Origin: Oligoflexus sp.
GTDB taxonomy: Bacteria > Bdellovibrionota_B > Oligoflexia > Oligoflexales > Oligoflexaceae
Reading direction: 5' to 3'
NCBI RefSeq assembly: GCF_035712445.1
Contig: NZ_DASTAT010000097.1
Coordinates: 1 to 64,000 of the forward strand
Length of the DNA stretch: 64,000 nt
In this document: one piece after another, positions 1 through 9,630 of the stretch
How the letters are laid out: the number at the start of each line of letters is the position of its first letter
How positions within the stretch are numbered: position 1 is the stretch's first letter
Notes under the pieces: model-generated
Seen by the model: the letters and a program-made list of their open reading frames with translations, nothing else
Databases searched by the model: none
Told to the model about the DNA's origin: nothing
Program-made: the position numbers and the translations under genes

Positions 1-539
1 CCGATCATGGCCGCGGAGCTATCATCCTGCACGACATCATCTATGACGAAATCCAGACTGCCGATGCGCACCGTCTCACCGGCTTTGACATCGAGCTGCA
101 CCAACAGCTCGGGCACCACCCAAACCTTGGGCGCGGCAAGGAGATCAAGGGGCTGGCTGCCCTGATAAATACCCTTCTTTTCCAGGGTCAATTCCCCGTA
201 AAAAGGAAAACCCTGATCGATGCCTTTGAGTTCCACGAGAACGCTGCGCTTGGGACTCGTGACCATCGAATAAAGCGTCAGCATTTCGAGCTGCCGTGTT
301 CCCGAAGGCAGGACCTCCTTCAGCTTTTGACTCTCCTCAGGTTTCAATTCCCGCCGCGCGGAAACTGTCAGGTCCGCAGCCATCATGTTTTTAGCGGACG
401 ACTGCAGCTTGTCTTCAAAGCTTCGCTTCATGGCATCAAGGGCGATGAAGCCGGTCAGGCCCAGGGTCATGTTCAAACAGAACAGCAGGCAAAAACGCGG
501 GCTGTTGCGCAGTTCACGGAAAGCGTAACGGAGCAGCAT
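1..539 (-). CDS. YbbP/FtsX-type ABC transporter permease, N-terminal part
   Basis: Only the first ~179 codons lie in the window; the gene runs off the left edge. The product begins MLLRYAFRELRNSPRF, then has one membrane segment (about residues 17-35, LLFCLNMTLGLTGFIALDA) followed by a periplasmic MacB/FtsX-like domain (ADLTVSARRELKPEE). This is the layout of YbbP/LolC-class permeases. It starts at ATG 539, preceded by AAGGAA, 13 bp after the stop of the ATPase gene, so the two are cotranscribed. With TesA upstream this matches the tesA/ybbA/ybbP neighbourhood of E. coli. The substrate is unknown; lipid or lipoprotein export is the family expectation. Confidence 0.85.
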   Translation of the reverse strand, partial: MLLRYAFRELRNSPRFCLLFCLNMTLGLTGFIALDAMKRSFEDKLQSSAKNMMAADLTVSARRELKPEESQKLKEVLPSGTRQLEMLTLYSMVTSPKRSVLVELKGIDQGFPFYGELTLEKKGIYQGSQPLDLLAAPKVWVVPELLVQLDVKAGETVRIGSLDFVIDDVVQDDSSAAMI

Positions 540-552
540 GGATGTTCCTTGC

Positions 553-1221
553 TCAAGGTGTTTGCAGTTGGCCCTGAACCAGAGGCAGACGTTTTTTGCA
601 GCGGGACGCCAGCTGCATATCATGCGTGACGAGGATGAGGGTCATGCCGCGTTGCGCCACGGCATCGAAGAGAAGATTCATCACCTTGTCCCCGGTGGCG
701 GTATCGAGGTTCCCGCTCGGTTCATCCGCCAATAGAATGCGTGGCTCCACGACAAAGGCACGGGCGATCGCCACCCGCTGGCACTCCCCGCCGCTGAGTT
801 GCTGGGGCAGATGCTTGGCGCGGGCTCCGAGTCCCATCAGGGTGAGGGCATCCATCGCTCTTTCTTCGGCGTTGGGAAGTCCGAGGATATCAAGGGGCAA
901 AAGCACGTTTTCCAGAGCCGTGAGACTCCGCATCAGATGAAACTGCTGAAAGATAATCCCGATCGAGCGACCCCGAAAGCGGGTCAATTCATTTTGAGTG
1001 AGGCGGCCGAGGTCCTGACCATCGACGGTGATGGTGCCTTGCGTGGGTTGATCCAAACCCGCGAGCATGGACAGCAGCGTGGATTTTCCGGAACCGGATT
1101 GCCCGACGATGGCCACGGTGTCTCCGGCCTCAACGCCGAAACTGAGATCACGCAGCACGGGAATCACCGTTTCTCCCTGCTGAAATTGCTTCGATACCTG
1201 CCTGACTTCAACCAACGCCAT
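553..1221 (-). CDS. ybbA: ABC transporter ATP-binding protein, LolD/YbbA type
   Basis: A 222-residue cytoplasmic ATPase that should power the adjacent permease. It shows Walker A GQSGSGKST (about residues 40-48), Q-loop FQQF, signature LSGGECQRVAIARA, Walker B ILLADEPSGNLD and the H-loop VTHD. The signature LSGGE plus PSGNLD and the short length are typical of the LolD/MacB/YbbA subfamily. It lies between tesA (26 bp upstream) and the permease (13 bp downstream) on the same strand. I use the name ybbA because the tesA-ybbA-ybbP set is conserved in E. coli; the exact substrate is not shown by the sequence. Confidence 0.9.
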   Translation of the reverse strand: MALVEVRQVSKQFQQGETVIPVLRDLSFGVEAGDTVAIVGQSGSGKSTLLSMLAGLDQPTQGTITVDGQDLGRLTQNELTRFRGRSIGIIFQQFHLMRSLTALENVLLPLDILGLPNAEERAMDALTLMGLGARAKHLPQQLSGGECQRVAIARAFVVEPRILLADEPSGNLDTATGDKVMNLLFDAVAQRGMTLILVTHDMQLASRCKKRLPLVQGQLQTP

Positions 1222-1247
1222 AGAGGGTCCTATTTTTCATGTGAGTG

Positions 1248-1871
1248 TTAAAGAAGTTCTTTGACCTTGGGATAGATAAGGGCCAGGACCTGTTCATAAC
1301 CCTTTTCGTTCGGGTGAATGCCATCGGCCTGATTCAGTTCCGCCTTGCCCGCGACGCCTTCCAAAAAGAAAGGAACGAAGGCCGGTTTGTATTTATCCTT
1401 CACCTTGATAAAGCTCGACTCGAAATCCTTCGGGAATTTCTCTCCGTAGTTCGGCGGCGCTTTCATGCCGAGGAGCAAGACCTTCACGCCCTGCGCCTGA
1501 ATCAATTCCATGGCCGTGCTCAGGTTTTTCTGGGTCGTGGCGGGATCGATGCCCCGCAGGCCATCGTTCGCGCCCAGGGCGTAGATGATCAGATCGGGCT
1601 TGCCGCGCTTCAAGTGGAACTTCAGCGTGGAAACTCCGAAGGCTGTGGTCGCGCCGCTGGATCCCGCGTTGATGACTTTCACCCCAGGATATCCATCGGC
1701 TTTGAGTTTCGCCTCCAAAAGCGCGGGCCAGGTTTTGTCCGCGGGCACCCCAAGGCCAAAGGTCAAAGAATCGCCAACCGATAGAATGACAGGTTTGGCC
1801 GCCAGAGGACTGGCAATGGCGACCAAAGCCAGGCCGAGAGCGAACATCAACCTTCGAAAAAGAAGCAGCAT
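1248..1871 (-). CDS. tesA: TesA-like GDSL esterase / lysophospholipase
   Basis: A secreted SGNH-family hydrolase of about 207 residues, expected to cleave acyl esters or thioesters in the periplasm. An N-terminal signal peptide ends near SPLAAKP. The SGNH blocks are all present: GDSLTFGLG (nucleophile Ser), the oxyanion Gly in GSSGATT, GAND (Asn) and DGIHPN (catalytic Asp/His). I prefer ATG 1871 over ATG 1877 because the strong GGAGGG sits 6 bp before 1871 but directly touches 1877. It is first in a unit with ybbA and the permease, which fits a role in handling lipids moved by that transporter. Confidence 0.9.
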   Translation of the reverse strand: MLLLFRRLMFALGLALVAIASPLAAKPVILSVGDSLTFGLGVPADKTWPALLEAKLKADGYPGVKVINAGSSGATTAFGVSTLKFHLKRGKPDLIIYALGANDGLRGIDPATTQKNLSTAMELIQAQGVKVLLLGMKAPPNYGEKFPKDFESSFIKVKDKYKPAFVPFFLEGVAGKAELNQADGIHPNEKGYEQVLALIYPKVKELL

Positions 1872-2008
1872 GAACATCCCTCCGCATTAACGTTTTGACC
1901 TTGTCAAAGGCCCTCGCTATTATCACCAACGCCAGCATACTGATCCATCATTGATTTCAGAAAGCGACGTGCAACCCAAGCCCCTTGTGCTTTTGCAGGA
2001 GACGAGAA

Positions 2009-3247
2009 ATGTCAGCATTCCACGACCGAAACGACCAGGCCTATTGCGAGGACCTGGCTTTGTCCACAATAGCCAAGGAAGTGGGAACACCCTGCTACGT
2101 TTATTCCAAGAGCAGCATACTGAACCAATGCAAGGCTATCCTTTCTGCCTTTTCGACCTATCCAACGATGCCTTGCTATGCGGTGAAAGCGAACAGCAAC
2201 CTTTCGATATTAAAAGAGATCTTCAAGGCCGGCTTCGGCGCTGATATCGTCTCGCAGGGCGAGATGGAGCGGGCCCTGCGCGCCGGAGTGGATCCCAAGA
2301 AAATCGTGTATTCCGGTGTGGGCAAGCGCGCGGATGAGATCATTGCCGCGCTGCGAACGGGAATACTGGCGTTCAACGTGGAGTCTGTGGCTGAGCTTGA
2401 ATTGATCGCGACGCTCGCGGCCGAGCGGAATCTGGTCGCCCCTGTGTCCCTGCGGGTGAATCCGAATATTGATGCCAAGACCAATCCCAAGATCACGACC
2501 GGACTCTTCAGCACCAAATTCGGCCTGATTGAAAGTGAAGCCCGGGCTTTGGCCGAGCGGGTGCGTCAGCTGCCGTCGCTGCGTTTGGTCGGGGTAGGCT
2601 GCCACATAGGAAGCCAAATTGTCGATGTTGCACCTCTTGCGGAAGCGGCCGTGCGCATGACTCAGTTCGCCGCTGGTTTGCGTGAGCTGGGGCATCAGCT
2701 TGAATTCATCGACCTTGGCGGCGGCGTGGGCATTCGTTACAAGTCGGAAGTGCCGCCGACCATGGAGAGCTATGCGCAGGCGATTTTAAGCGCTGTGAAA
2801 CCCACGGGTCTTAAGCTTTTGATCGAGCCGGGACGCGTTGTGGTGGGGAATGCGGGTGTGCTTCTGTGTTCGGTGCTGCTGACCAAGCGCACGCCCGAGA
2901 AAAACTTTTTGATCGTCGATGGCGCGATGAATGATCTGGTGCGCCCGACGATGTATGACTCGTATCATGAAATCAAAGCTGTGAAAGCATCGCGTGGACC
3001 CACGGAGACCTATGACGTCGTCGGTCCTATTTGCGAGACCGGCGATTACTTCGGCAAGGATCGCGTGCTGCCGCCGTGCGCGCCTGGTGATCTTATCTAT
3101 CTAGCCAGCTCGGGTGCTTATGGTGCGGCGATGGCTTCGAATTATAATAGCCGTCCACGCGCGCCTGAGGTTCTGGTGGATGGCGCGGATTATCGCGTGA
3201 TTCGGCGGCGTGAGACGCTGCAGGACCTTTGGGAGCTGGAGCTTTAA
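2009..3247 (+). CDS. lysA: Diaminopimelate decarboxylase
   Basis: Catalyses the last step of lysine synthesis, meso-diaminopimelate to L-lysine plus CO2, with PLP. The 412-residue protein has the usual two-domain fold. It has the PLP lysine in YAVKANSN, then HIGSQ, the phosphate-binding GGGVGI, the EPGR block, and the second-subunit cysteine in CETGDYFG. ATG 2009 is chosen (MSAFHDRN) because AGGAGA lies 7 bp upstream; an in-frame start at 1985 would add a poor leader. A weak hairpin (3258-3281) lies between it and acuI. No dap genes are adjacent. Confidence 0.96.
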   Translation: MSAFHDRNDQAYCEDLALSTIAKEVGTPCYVYSKSSILNQCKAILSAFSTYPTMPCYAVKANSNLSILKEIFKAGFGADIVSQGEMERALRAGVDPKKIVYSGVGKRADEIIAALRTGILAFNVESVAELELIATLAAERNLVAPVSLRVNPNIDAKTNPKITTGLFSTKFGLIESEARALAERVRQLPSLRLVGVGCHIGSQIVDVAPLAEAAVRMTQFAAGLRELGHQLEFIDLGGGVGIRYKSEVPPTMESYAQAILSAVKPTGLKLLIEPGRVVVGNAGVLLCSVLLTKRTPEKNFLIVDGAMNDLVRPTMYDSYHEIKAVKASRGPTETYDVVGPICETGDYFGKDRVLPPCAPGDLIYLASSGAYGAAMASNYNSRPRAPEVLVDGADYRVIRRRETLQDLWELEL

Positions 3248-3257
3248 GGGCTTCCTG

Positions 3258-3288
3258 GGACTGGTGATTCTCAACCAGTCCTTATTTC
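3258..3288 (+). terminator. Weak hairpin after lysA
   Basis: The arms GGACTGGT (3258-3265) and ACCAGTCC (3274-3281) pair perfectly over an 8-nt loop and are followed by TTATTTC. The U-run is poor and acuI starts only 17 bp later, so this may be a leaky terminator or a processing hairpin. Confidence 0.4.
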
Positions 3289-3304
3289 AGGGCAGGGAGG
3301 AAAC

Positions 3305-4288
3305 ATGACATTTCGTGCGTTGCGCGTTCTTAAAGACGGCGTCAATCAAAGTCAGCTGGTGACCATGGACTGGGATCAACTGGCGCCGGGCAATGTCCTT
3401 ATCGAAGCGGAGTGGTCGAGCATCAACTACAAGGATGCCCTCGCGATCACCGGCCGCGGAAAAATTCTGAAAAAATTTCCATCCAATCCTGGCATCGATG
3501 TCGCCGGTCGTGTGAAGCAGTCGGATGATCCGCGTTATCCCTTGGGCATGCCGGTGCTCGTCACAGGCTGCGGCCTTGGGGAAAATCAGGATGGTGGGCT
3601 TGCTCAGTATGTAAAAGTTCCTGCGGAATGGGTGATTCCCCTGCCTCCGGGTTTAAGCCCGCGGGACGCGATGATCTTTGGAACGGCTGGTTTCACGGTC
3701 GGCATCTGTCTGCATCGTTTGCTGCGGAATGATCAGACGCCCGATAAAGGCCCCATGGTTGTCACGGGTGCCAGCGGCGGCGTGGGATCTTTGGCTGTCG
3801 CCATGCTCGCAAAACTCGGTTTTGAAGTCATCGCGGTCAGCGGCAAGGATGAACAGAAAGAACCGCTGCGGGCTTTGGGCGCTGCCCGTGTGATGCGTCC
3901 CGAGGAATTGGAGTTGGGTCAAAAACCACTGGAAACCGTGCGTTTCGGTGGAGCGATTGATAACGTCGGCGGGCCTTTGCTCGAAGGCATTCTGCGGCAT
4001 GTGAACCTTTGGGGGAACGTGGCTTCGGTGGGATTGGCCGGAGGCCACACTCTTCAGGCAACCGTCATGCCCTTTATTTTAAGGGGCGTGAGCATACTCG
4101 GAATCAGTTCCACGAATTGCCCAAGACCCCTGCGGGAAGAGATTTGGAAAAAGCTGGCCGGCGAATGGAAGCCCAGGTCGCTTGATGCTTTTGTGAGCCG
4201 CGAGATCACTCTGGATGCGGTGACCATGGCGGCGGAAGAAATGCTCGAACGCAAGACCAGCGGCCGAACTCTCGTGAAACTTACCTGA
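3305..4288 (+). CDS. acuI: YhdH/AcuI-type NADPH-dependent acrylyl-CoA reductase (MDR family)
   Basis: A 327-residue zinc-independent medium-chain dehydrogenase. Family members reduce acryloyl-CoA to propionyl-CoA with NADPH and detoxify acrylate. Visible are the family motif SSINYKDALAITG, PGIDVAGRV, and the Rossmann motif TGASGGVGSLAVAMLAKLG. There is no Cys/His zinc site. A good SD, AGGGAGGAAAC, precedes ATG 3305. Its 3' end overlaps the convergent lipoprotein gene by 8 bp. A general quinone oxidoreductase role is the alternative, but the motif set favours AcuI. Confidence 0.88.
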   Translation: MTFRALRVLKDGVNQSQLVTMDWDQLAPGNVLIEAEWSSINYKDALAITGRGKILKKFPSNPGIDVAGRVKQSDDPRYPLGMPVLVTGCGLGENQDGGLAQYVKVPAEWVIPLPPGLSPRDAMIFGTAGFTVGICLHRLLRNDQTPDKGPMVVTGASGGVGSLAVAMLAKLGFEVIAVSGKDEQKEPLRALGAARVMRPEELELGQKPLETVRFGGAIDNVGGPLLEGILRHVNLWGNVASVGLAGGHTLQATVMPFILRGVSILGISSTNCPRPLREEIWKKLAGEWKPRSLDAFVSREITLDAVTMAAEEMLERKTSGRTLVKLT

Positions 4289-4697
4289 AGGATTTTTGCA
4301 GACGCAGGAATTTGGGGCCGAAACGATCTGAGAATTCAAGACTCAGGGCGTCCCCATCCTGCTGAATGCCGTGAATTTCAAAGTTCATGACGAAGAGCTT
4401 GCGTTCCGCATAAAGGTGCAGGTAGCCTTTTTTATAGGACCAGGTGCCCCAGCCATCCCCCAGGCGTTTCAGGTAATAGTGAAAGCGCCCGTCCTTATAA
4501 AGCTGCAATTCAATCGGATAGCTTTGATCTTCCAAAACGATTTTGGATGCGCCCGCCTCATCATTCAGGAGGGGCTGAAAAAACCCGGTATCTTTCTCAT
4601 AGACTTCATAATTCCGCTCGGCCTTGTAAAGGGGCTGACAACCCACGACCAGCCAGCAGGCGAAAAAACCGGAAAGAAAGCGCAGCGTATGGGACAT
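4281..4697 (-). CDS. Small lipoprotein of unknown function
   Basis: A 138-residue protein with a hydrophobic N-terminus and lipobox LVVGC (Cys20), so probably a lipidated, membrane-anchored periplasmic protein. The mature part alternates short strands (FHYYLKRLGDGWGTWSYKKGYLHLYAE), suggesting a small beta-sandwich or barrel. I recognise no catalytic motif. It is a single gene, convergent with acuI and overlapping it by 8 bp. Confidence 0.75.
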   Translation of the reverse strand: MSHTLRFLSGFFACWLVVGCQPLYKAERNYEVYEKDTGFFQPLLNDEAGASKIVLEDQSYPIELQLYKDGRFHYYLKRLGDGWGTWSYKKGYLHLYAERKLFVMNFEIHGIQQDGDALSLEFSDRFGPKFLRLQKSFR

Positions 4698-4842
4698 CCC
4701 TTGGACTCCAGGTTTGGGTGAAACGGAAGGATCATAGCATGGTGATAAAGGCTGCCAAGGTGAAAAAGCTTCTGTTGCTGTCCGGCAGCAAGGGGCAGGA
4801 CGACCCTGAACTTTGCGGCGCTCCGTAGTTTATGTATAGTGG

Positions 4843-6981
4843 ATGAGGTACATTTCAGCGGGGGTGAGCGTGAGCTACGTAACTGCACTGGACAAGGATC
4901 GGCAGCGGGAACAAATGTTTCTGATTCGTTCTATATGCTTGATTGGCGGTATTGTCTATCCCCTTTGGAGCTTCATCTATCGCTACATCCTGCCCGAATC
5001 GCACGATCCCATCGGGCCCCGTCTTATGATATCGGCGTTGGCAGGGCTTAACATTGCGTTGACGTTTTTCAAAATTCAGCGGTCCAATCTGATTCCTTTT
5101 CTTTACGCTTCCATACTGGTCATGACGGGCCACCTCGTATGGATTTCGCTCATGAACGATTTTCACCCATTCTATCAAATGGGTATTATGGTTCTGATCT
5201 GCGTGTCCGTCCCTTTTTATGAAACCCTTCCCGGTCTTTTCACCTACATTGGTGTCAGCACGGCTCTGTTTTTGACCCTTCTTTTCCTGCGGCCTTTGCA
5301 GGAACTCCTCATCTTCTACATGGCCTGCGCCACCGTATTTGTCGTCTCGACCTACGCCCTTTTCATTCGACTGACCCTGATAGAAAAGCTGAGAGCCAGT
5401 CGGGTTCAGTTCGCAGCATCAGCGGATCGGATTGCAGCCATCAATCGTGACGTCTCGTCCATCATGGAAAACATTCAGCTCGGCGTTTTCACCATTGAAT
5501 CGCAGGCTGGCGAGGTCGGAGCGCAGTATTCCCACGCTCTGGAAGACATCGTGGGCTATCGCATTCCTCCCGGGCACACGATTCACGATATTCTGCGCCA
5601 CACGGATTTGTCCGATGATCACAGGGCACAGGTCCATTCCGTGGTGGCGTCCATCGGCGACGATCCCATCGCGTTCACGTTGAATTCCCATGTTTTGCCA
5701 CAGGAATGTCAGTTCAAAACACCAGGGGGCGGGACGAGCGTCCTCGAATGGGAGTGGAGTGTGATCGTGGATACCGATCGCAATCAGATTCAGAAGATCC
5801 TGGTCTCTCTTCGCGATGTGACCGAGTTTCGAAACCTTATGCATCAGAATGAAGAAAAGAAAAAGGAACTCAAACTCATTCTGGAAATCGTGGCCATTGA
5901 TAAAAGCAAGGTCGTCACCGTCTTTACGTCCATTCGCAAGCTGCTTGATCATGCGGCCCTGGAGCTTCAGGACCAGGACCGTGTGGCGCCGGAAACCCTA
6001 AGGTTCATCTTTCGCGAAATTCACACGATCAAGGGGCTGGCCCGCAGCTTTCACCTGGAGACCCTGGCCAATCTTTGCCATGGGGCCGAGGATCAGATGA
6101 ATCCTTTGAAGGAGGAAAAGGCGATCATTGCCCGAAGCCGGGTGGAGCTTATGCTGCAGCCCCTGCACGAGATTTTCAGGGATTATACCACGATTCTTAC
6201 AGATAAATTTGGAGTGGCGCTGGATTCGGAAGTGCATGTGTCGCTGACTTATGCCGAGATTGACTGGATCATTCACAACCTGAAAACAGCGCTGACTTCG
6301 GGCGAGGACTTCGTGGTCCATGTGCAGGAGATGTATGATTTCATCCTGAGCAAGTCTCTCCACTCGCTAACGTCTCTCTTGGCTCCGTTTCTGGGATCAC
6401 TTGGAGAGATGGCTGCGCAGCTTGAAAAGCCGGCGCCGCGCATCGACATCCAAGGGGACGATCTTGGGTTTTTACCGGAAGCCCACGACCTTCTGCAGTC
6501 CGTCTTTGCCCATATCATCCGCAACGCCATTGATCATGGCATCGAGGACCCAGCGGAACGCCTCGCCAAGGGCAAGAGCCGGGAAGGCCTGATTTCCATC
6601 ATGGCCGCGCATGAGGCGGATGCTCTGCATATTTATGTTCGCGACGATGGGCGGGGTCTTAATCTTCAAGGCATCCAGGATACGGCTGTGGCGAAAGGCC
6701 TCCTGGGTCCGCATGAAACGCCGACACGGGAGCAGCTGAGTCTTATGATTTTCAAAGCGGATTTTTCCACCAGGAAAGTGGTCAATAGCATCTCGGGCCG
6801 GGGCGTCGGGATGGAAGCGGTGCAGACTTATCTGAAGAGCTTCGGTGGAACCATCCGAATCGAATTCCTGGATGCCGAGACGGACTTCGCAAGCTTCCGC
6901 TTCCATATCACGCTGCCCCAAAGCGTCCTGGATCCCGCCTCACTCGAAAGGCGTATCCGGGATACGCCCTCCGTTGCGTGA
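4843..6981 (+). CDS. Membrane-bound CheA-like histidine kinase (6 TM + HPt + HATPase)
   Basis: A 712-residue sensor kinase. Residues ~25-180 form about six membrane helices. A linker/PAS-like region follows (~190-330), then a short coiled region (EEKKKELKLI). The HPt/P1-type domain carries the phosphorylated histidine in HTIKGLARSFH (His394). A CheA-type ATPase ends the protein: N-box HIIRNAIDHGIEDP, G1 DDGRGLN, G2 GRGVGMEAV. No CheW-like or receiver domain is present and no response regulator is adjacent. GTG 4864 or 4870, after AGCGGGGGTGAGC, is an alternative start with a better SD than ATG 4843. The signal sensed is unknown. Confidence 0.85.
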   Translation: MRYISAGVSVSYVTALDKDRQREQMFLIRSICLIGGIVYPLWSFIYRYILPESHDPIGPRLMISALAGLNIALTFFKIQRSNLIPFLYASILVMTGHLVWISLMNDFHPFYQMGIMVLICVSVPFYETLPGLFTYIGVSTALFLTLLFLRPLQELLIFYMACATVFVVSTYALFIRLTLIEKLRASRVQFAASADRIAAINRDVSSIMENIQLGVFTIESQAGEVGAQYSHALEDIVGYRIPPGHTIHDILRHTDLSDDHRAQVHSVVASIGDDPIAFTLNSHVLPQECQFKTPGGGTSVLEWEWSVIVDTDRNQIQKILVSLRDVTEFRNLMHQNEEKKKELKLILEIVAIDKSKVVTVFTSIRKLLDHAALELQDQDRVAPETLRFIFREIHTIKGLARSFHLETLANLCHGAEDQMNPLKEEKAIIARSRVELMLQPLHEIFRDYTTILTDKFGVALDSEVHVSLTYAEIDWIIHNLKTALTSGEDFVVHVQEMYDFILSKSLHSLTSLLAPFLGSLGEMAAQLEKPAPRIDIQGDDLGFLPEAHDLLQSVFAHIIRNAIDHGIEDPAERLAKGKSREGLISIMAAHEADALHIYVRDDGRGLNLQGIQDTAVAKGLLGPHETPTREQLSLMIFKADFSTRKVVNSISGRGVGMEAVQTYLKSFGGTIRIEFLDAETDFASFRFHITLPQSVLDPASLERRIRDTPSVA

Positions 6982-6987
6982 GCTGAT

Positions 6988-9600
6988 TCAGGCCAGGGAT
7001 TTCGAAACGATCTCGAAGACGTCGCGGGACAAACCTTCCTTGGCCGCGATGCGTTCGAGCTGCTTACGGATCATGGCCTGACGCGTGGCATCAAACTTCC
7101 GGAAACGACTCAAAGCATTGACCAGGACCGAGGCGACCTGGGGATTGGTGGCATCAATCCGCAGCACGTAATCGGCGACGGTCGCATAGCCTTCACCGCT
7201 TTTGTGATGGAAGCCGTTGGGATTGCTCTTCGCGAAATGCCGGAAGACCGAGTACACGCGATTGGGATTGTGCAGATCGAAGTCCGGATGCGCGAGCAGG
7301 GCCTTCACGTGCTGAAGGACATCAGGGTGCTGCGAGCTGGACTGCACCTGAAACCACTTGTCGATCACCAGGGCATCGTCTTTCCAGCGGTTGTAAAAGT
7401 CCTGCAGCGTGGCTTCGCGAGCCGGAGTCTTGAGATGCACGATGGCGCTCAGGGCCCCAAAACTATCGGTCATATTCGTGGCGGTTTTATAGTGCTCCAG
7501 AATCAGATTCTGGGTCGCATCGGTCCGATGGGCCGCAAGCAAAGCGAGGCTGGCGTTGTTCAGATCGCGGCGGCCGATGGCCTCTTTGCCGGTTTTATAG
7601 GCGACTTCACGCGTTCTTTGATAGACAGCCAGAAGCTCCTGGCTGCATTGCTCGGCCAGCTGCTGCAGGAGCCACGAACGGGCCTGGAAAATAGCCTCCA
7701 TGTCCGCGTTGTCTTCACGATTGATGATGTAATCGGTGGTCGGAGCCTGAATCGACATCGCGACGAGGCGCGGATCCACTGTTGTATCATTCAAAAGAGC
7801 CTTGAAAGCTTCGACATATTCCTTGTCCAAAGCCTGAAGCGTGCCTTTGGCCTTGCCCAGTATCGTTTGAAGGGCCAGGGTTTGTCCGGCTTCGTAACGA
7901 TTGAAGGCATCCGTATCGGCCCGCAGGAGCGTATAAAGTTCGGAGCGGGTCAGCTGCGCATCCAAAATCACCGGCGCCGAGAAACCGCGCAGCAGGGATG
8001 GAATCGGCTGCTCATTCACATCCTGGAAGACGAATTCAGCCTTGCTTTGATCCAAAAGCAGAAGATGCTCATGGGCTTTTTTGCCAAGCCATGTCGTTTC
8101 CAAAGCTTTGCCATTGGCACCCAGGAAAGCGACGCGCAGAGGAATCAGCTGAGGCTGCTTCGACGTTTGACCAGGTGTGGTCGGCAGGTTTTGCTGCACG
8201 CTTAATTTCAAACTGCGAGCGGCCGCATCGTAGCTTCGCGTCACGGACACCTGGGGCGTGCCAGCCTGCTGATACCAGAGTTTGAATTGACTCATGCTCT
8301 GTCCGGACACTTCCTCGACAACGGCCAGGAAATCCTCGACGGTCACGGCCTGGCCATCGAACTTCGCAAAATACCGATCCATCGTTTTCCGGTAGGTTTC
8401 CGGACCGATGATGGTATGCAGCATGCGAATGACTTCCGCACCTTTGTGATAGACGGTCGCGGTATAGAAGTTATTGATCTCGATATAGCTTTCCGGCCGC
8501 ACGGGATGGGCCATGGGGCCGCTGTCCTCGGGGAATTGCTGCTCGCGGAGCAGACGCACATCGGTCACGCGCTTCACCGCCCGCGATCCCTCATCGGACG
8601 AGAATTCCTGATCGCGGAAGACAGTCAGGCCTTCCTTAAGACTCAACTGAAACCAATCGCGCAGGGTCACGCGGTTGCCGGTCCAGTTATGGAAGTATTC
8701 ATGGCCCACGACGCCGAGAATTTTTTCAAAGTCCTCATCCGTCGCTGTTTCGGTGCTGGCCAGGATATATTTGGAGTTGAAGATGTTCAGACCCTTGTTT
8801 TCCATAGCGCCCATATTGAAGTCACTGACGGCCACCACCATGAAAAGATCGAGGTCATATTCAAGGCCGTAGACCTTTTCATCCCAGATCATGGCCCGCT
8901 TGATAGCATCCACGGCAAAAGGCGTTTTGGGAAGGTTCACGTCCTCGACGTAAAGATGAATGTCCACTTTGCGGCCGGAGTGCGTGGTGAACACATCGCT
9001 GGCACGACTCAGCTTGCCGGCCACAAGCGCAAAGAGATAGCAGGGCTTGGGAAAGGGATCATGCCACACAGCATAATGCCGGCCGTCCGGCAAGGGGCCC
9101 TGGTCGATAAGATTGCCGTTCGACAGAAGCACCGGGCAGTGCTCCTTGGAGGCCCGCAGCGTGGTTTCATATTCGGTCATCACATCGGGACGGTCGAGGA
9201 AATAGGTGATGCGACGGAAGCCCTCGGGCTCGCACTGGGTGTAGTAATTATTGCGCGAGAGATAAAGTCCTTCGTAGGCGAGGTTCGCGCGCGGATTGAT
9301 CTCGGTGACGACTTCGAGTTCGAAGTCCTCGGGAAGGGCTTTGAGTTCCAGATGCTGCGGACTATAGTCCAGATCCTTTAAATCCAGCGGTTTTTCGTCG
9401 AGGCGGACTTCGAGGAGTTTCAACTCCGAGCCTTCCAGACGAAGCGAGCGGGGCTGTCCTGGATTATGCTGATAACGGATGGCGGAACGCACCACAGTCT
9501 TATCAGGATCCAAATCAATCGTGAGTTTCACTCGCTTCACCCAATACGAGGGTGGCGTGTAATCTTTCAATAGTACAGCTTGTGGCGCTTCTGCTTTCAT
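6988..9600 (-). CDS. pepN: Aminopeptidase N (M1 family, alanyl aminopeptidase)
   Basis: An 870-residue zinc exopeptidase that removes N-terminal residues from peptides in the cytoplasm. The substrate-anchoring GAMENKG motif lies at residues ~264-270. The zinc site is HEYFH (H300, E301, H304) with the third ligand E323 in LKEGLTVFRDQEF. Length and the C-terminal helical superhelix match the E. coli-type PepN subfamily, and there is no signal peptide. The stop lies 6 bp from the convergent kinase gene. Confidence 0.96.
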   Translation of the reverse strand: MKAEAPQAVLLKDYTPPSYWVKRVKLTIDLDPDKTVVRSAIRYQHNPGQPRSLRLEGSELKLLEVRLDEKPLDLKDLDYSPQHLELKALPEDFELEVVTEINPRANLAYEGLYLSRNNYYTQCEPEGFRRITYFLDRPDVMTEYETTLRASKEHCPVLLSNGNLIDQGPLPDGRHYAVWHDPFPKPCYLFALVAGKLSRASDVFTTHSGRKVDIHLYVEDVNLPKTPFAVDAIKRAMIWDEKVYGLEYDLDLFMVVAVSDFNMGAMENKGLNIFNSKYILASTETATDEDFEKILGVVGHEYFHNWTGNRVTLRDWFQLSLKEGLTVFRDQEFSSDEGSRAVKRVTDVRLLREQQFPEDSGPMAHPVRPESYIEINNFYTATVYHKGAEVIRMLHTIIGPETYRKTMDRYFAKFDGQAVTVEDFLAVVEEVSGQSMSQFKLWYQQAGTPQVSVTRSYDAAARSLKLSVQQNLPTTPGQTSKQPQLIPLRVAFLGANGKALETTWLGKKAHEHLLLLDQSKAEFVFQDVNEQPIPSLLRGFSAPVILDAQLTRSELYTLLRADTDAFNRYEAGQTLALQTILGKAKGTLQALDKEYVEAFKALLNDTTVDPRLVAMSIQAPTTDYIINREDNADMEAIFQARSWLLQQLAEQCSQELLAVYQRTREVAYKTGKEAIGRRDLNNASLALLAAHRTDATQNLILEHYKTATNMTDSFGALSAIVHLKTPAREATLQDFYNRWKDDALVIDKWFQVQSSSQHPDVLQHVKALLAHPDFDLHNPNRVYSVFRHFAKSNPNGFHHKSGEGYATVADYVLRIDATNPQVASVLVNALSRFRKFDATRQAMIRKQLERIAAKEGLSRDVFEIVSKSLA

Positions 9601-9630
9601 AGAGCTTTCCGATTCATCCAGGAATATGAA

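Noticed and set aside
7204..9381. Two long frames (333 and 364 codons) opposite pepN
   Set aside because: pepN is complete and canonical; these are antisense shadows without domains.
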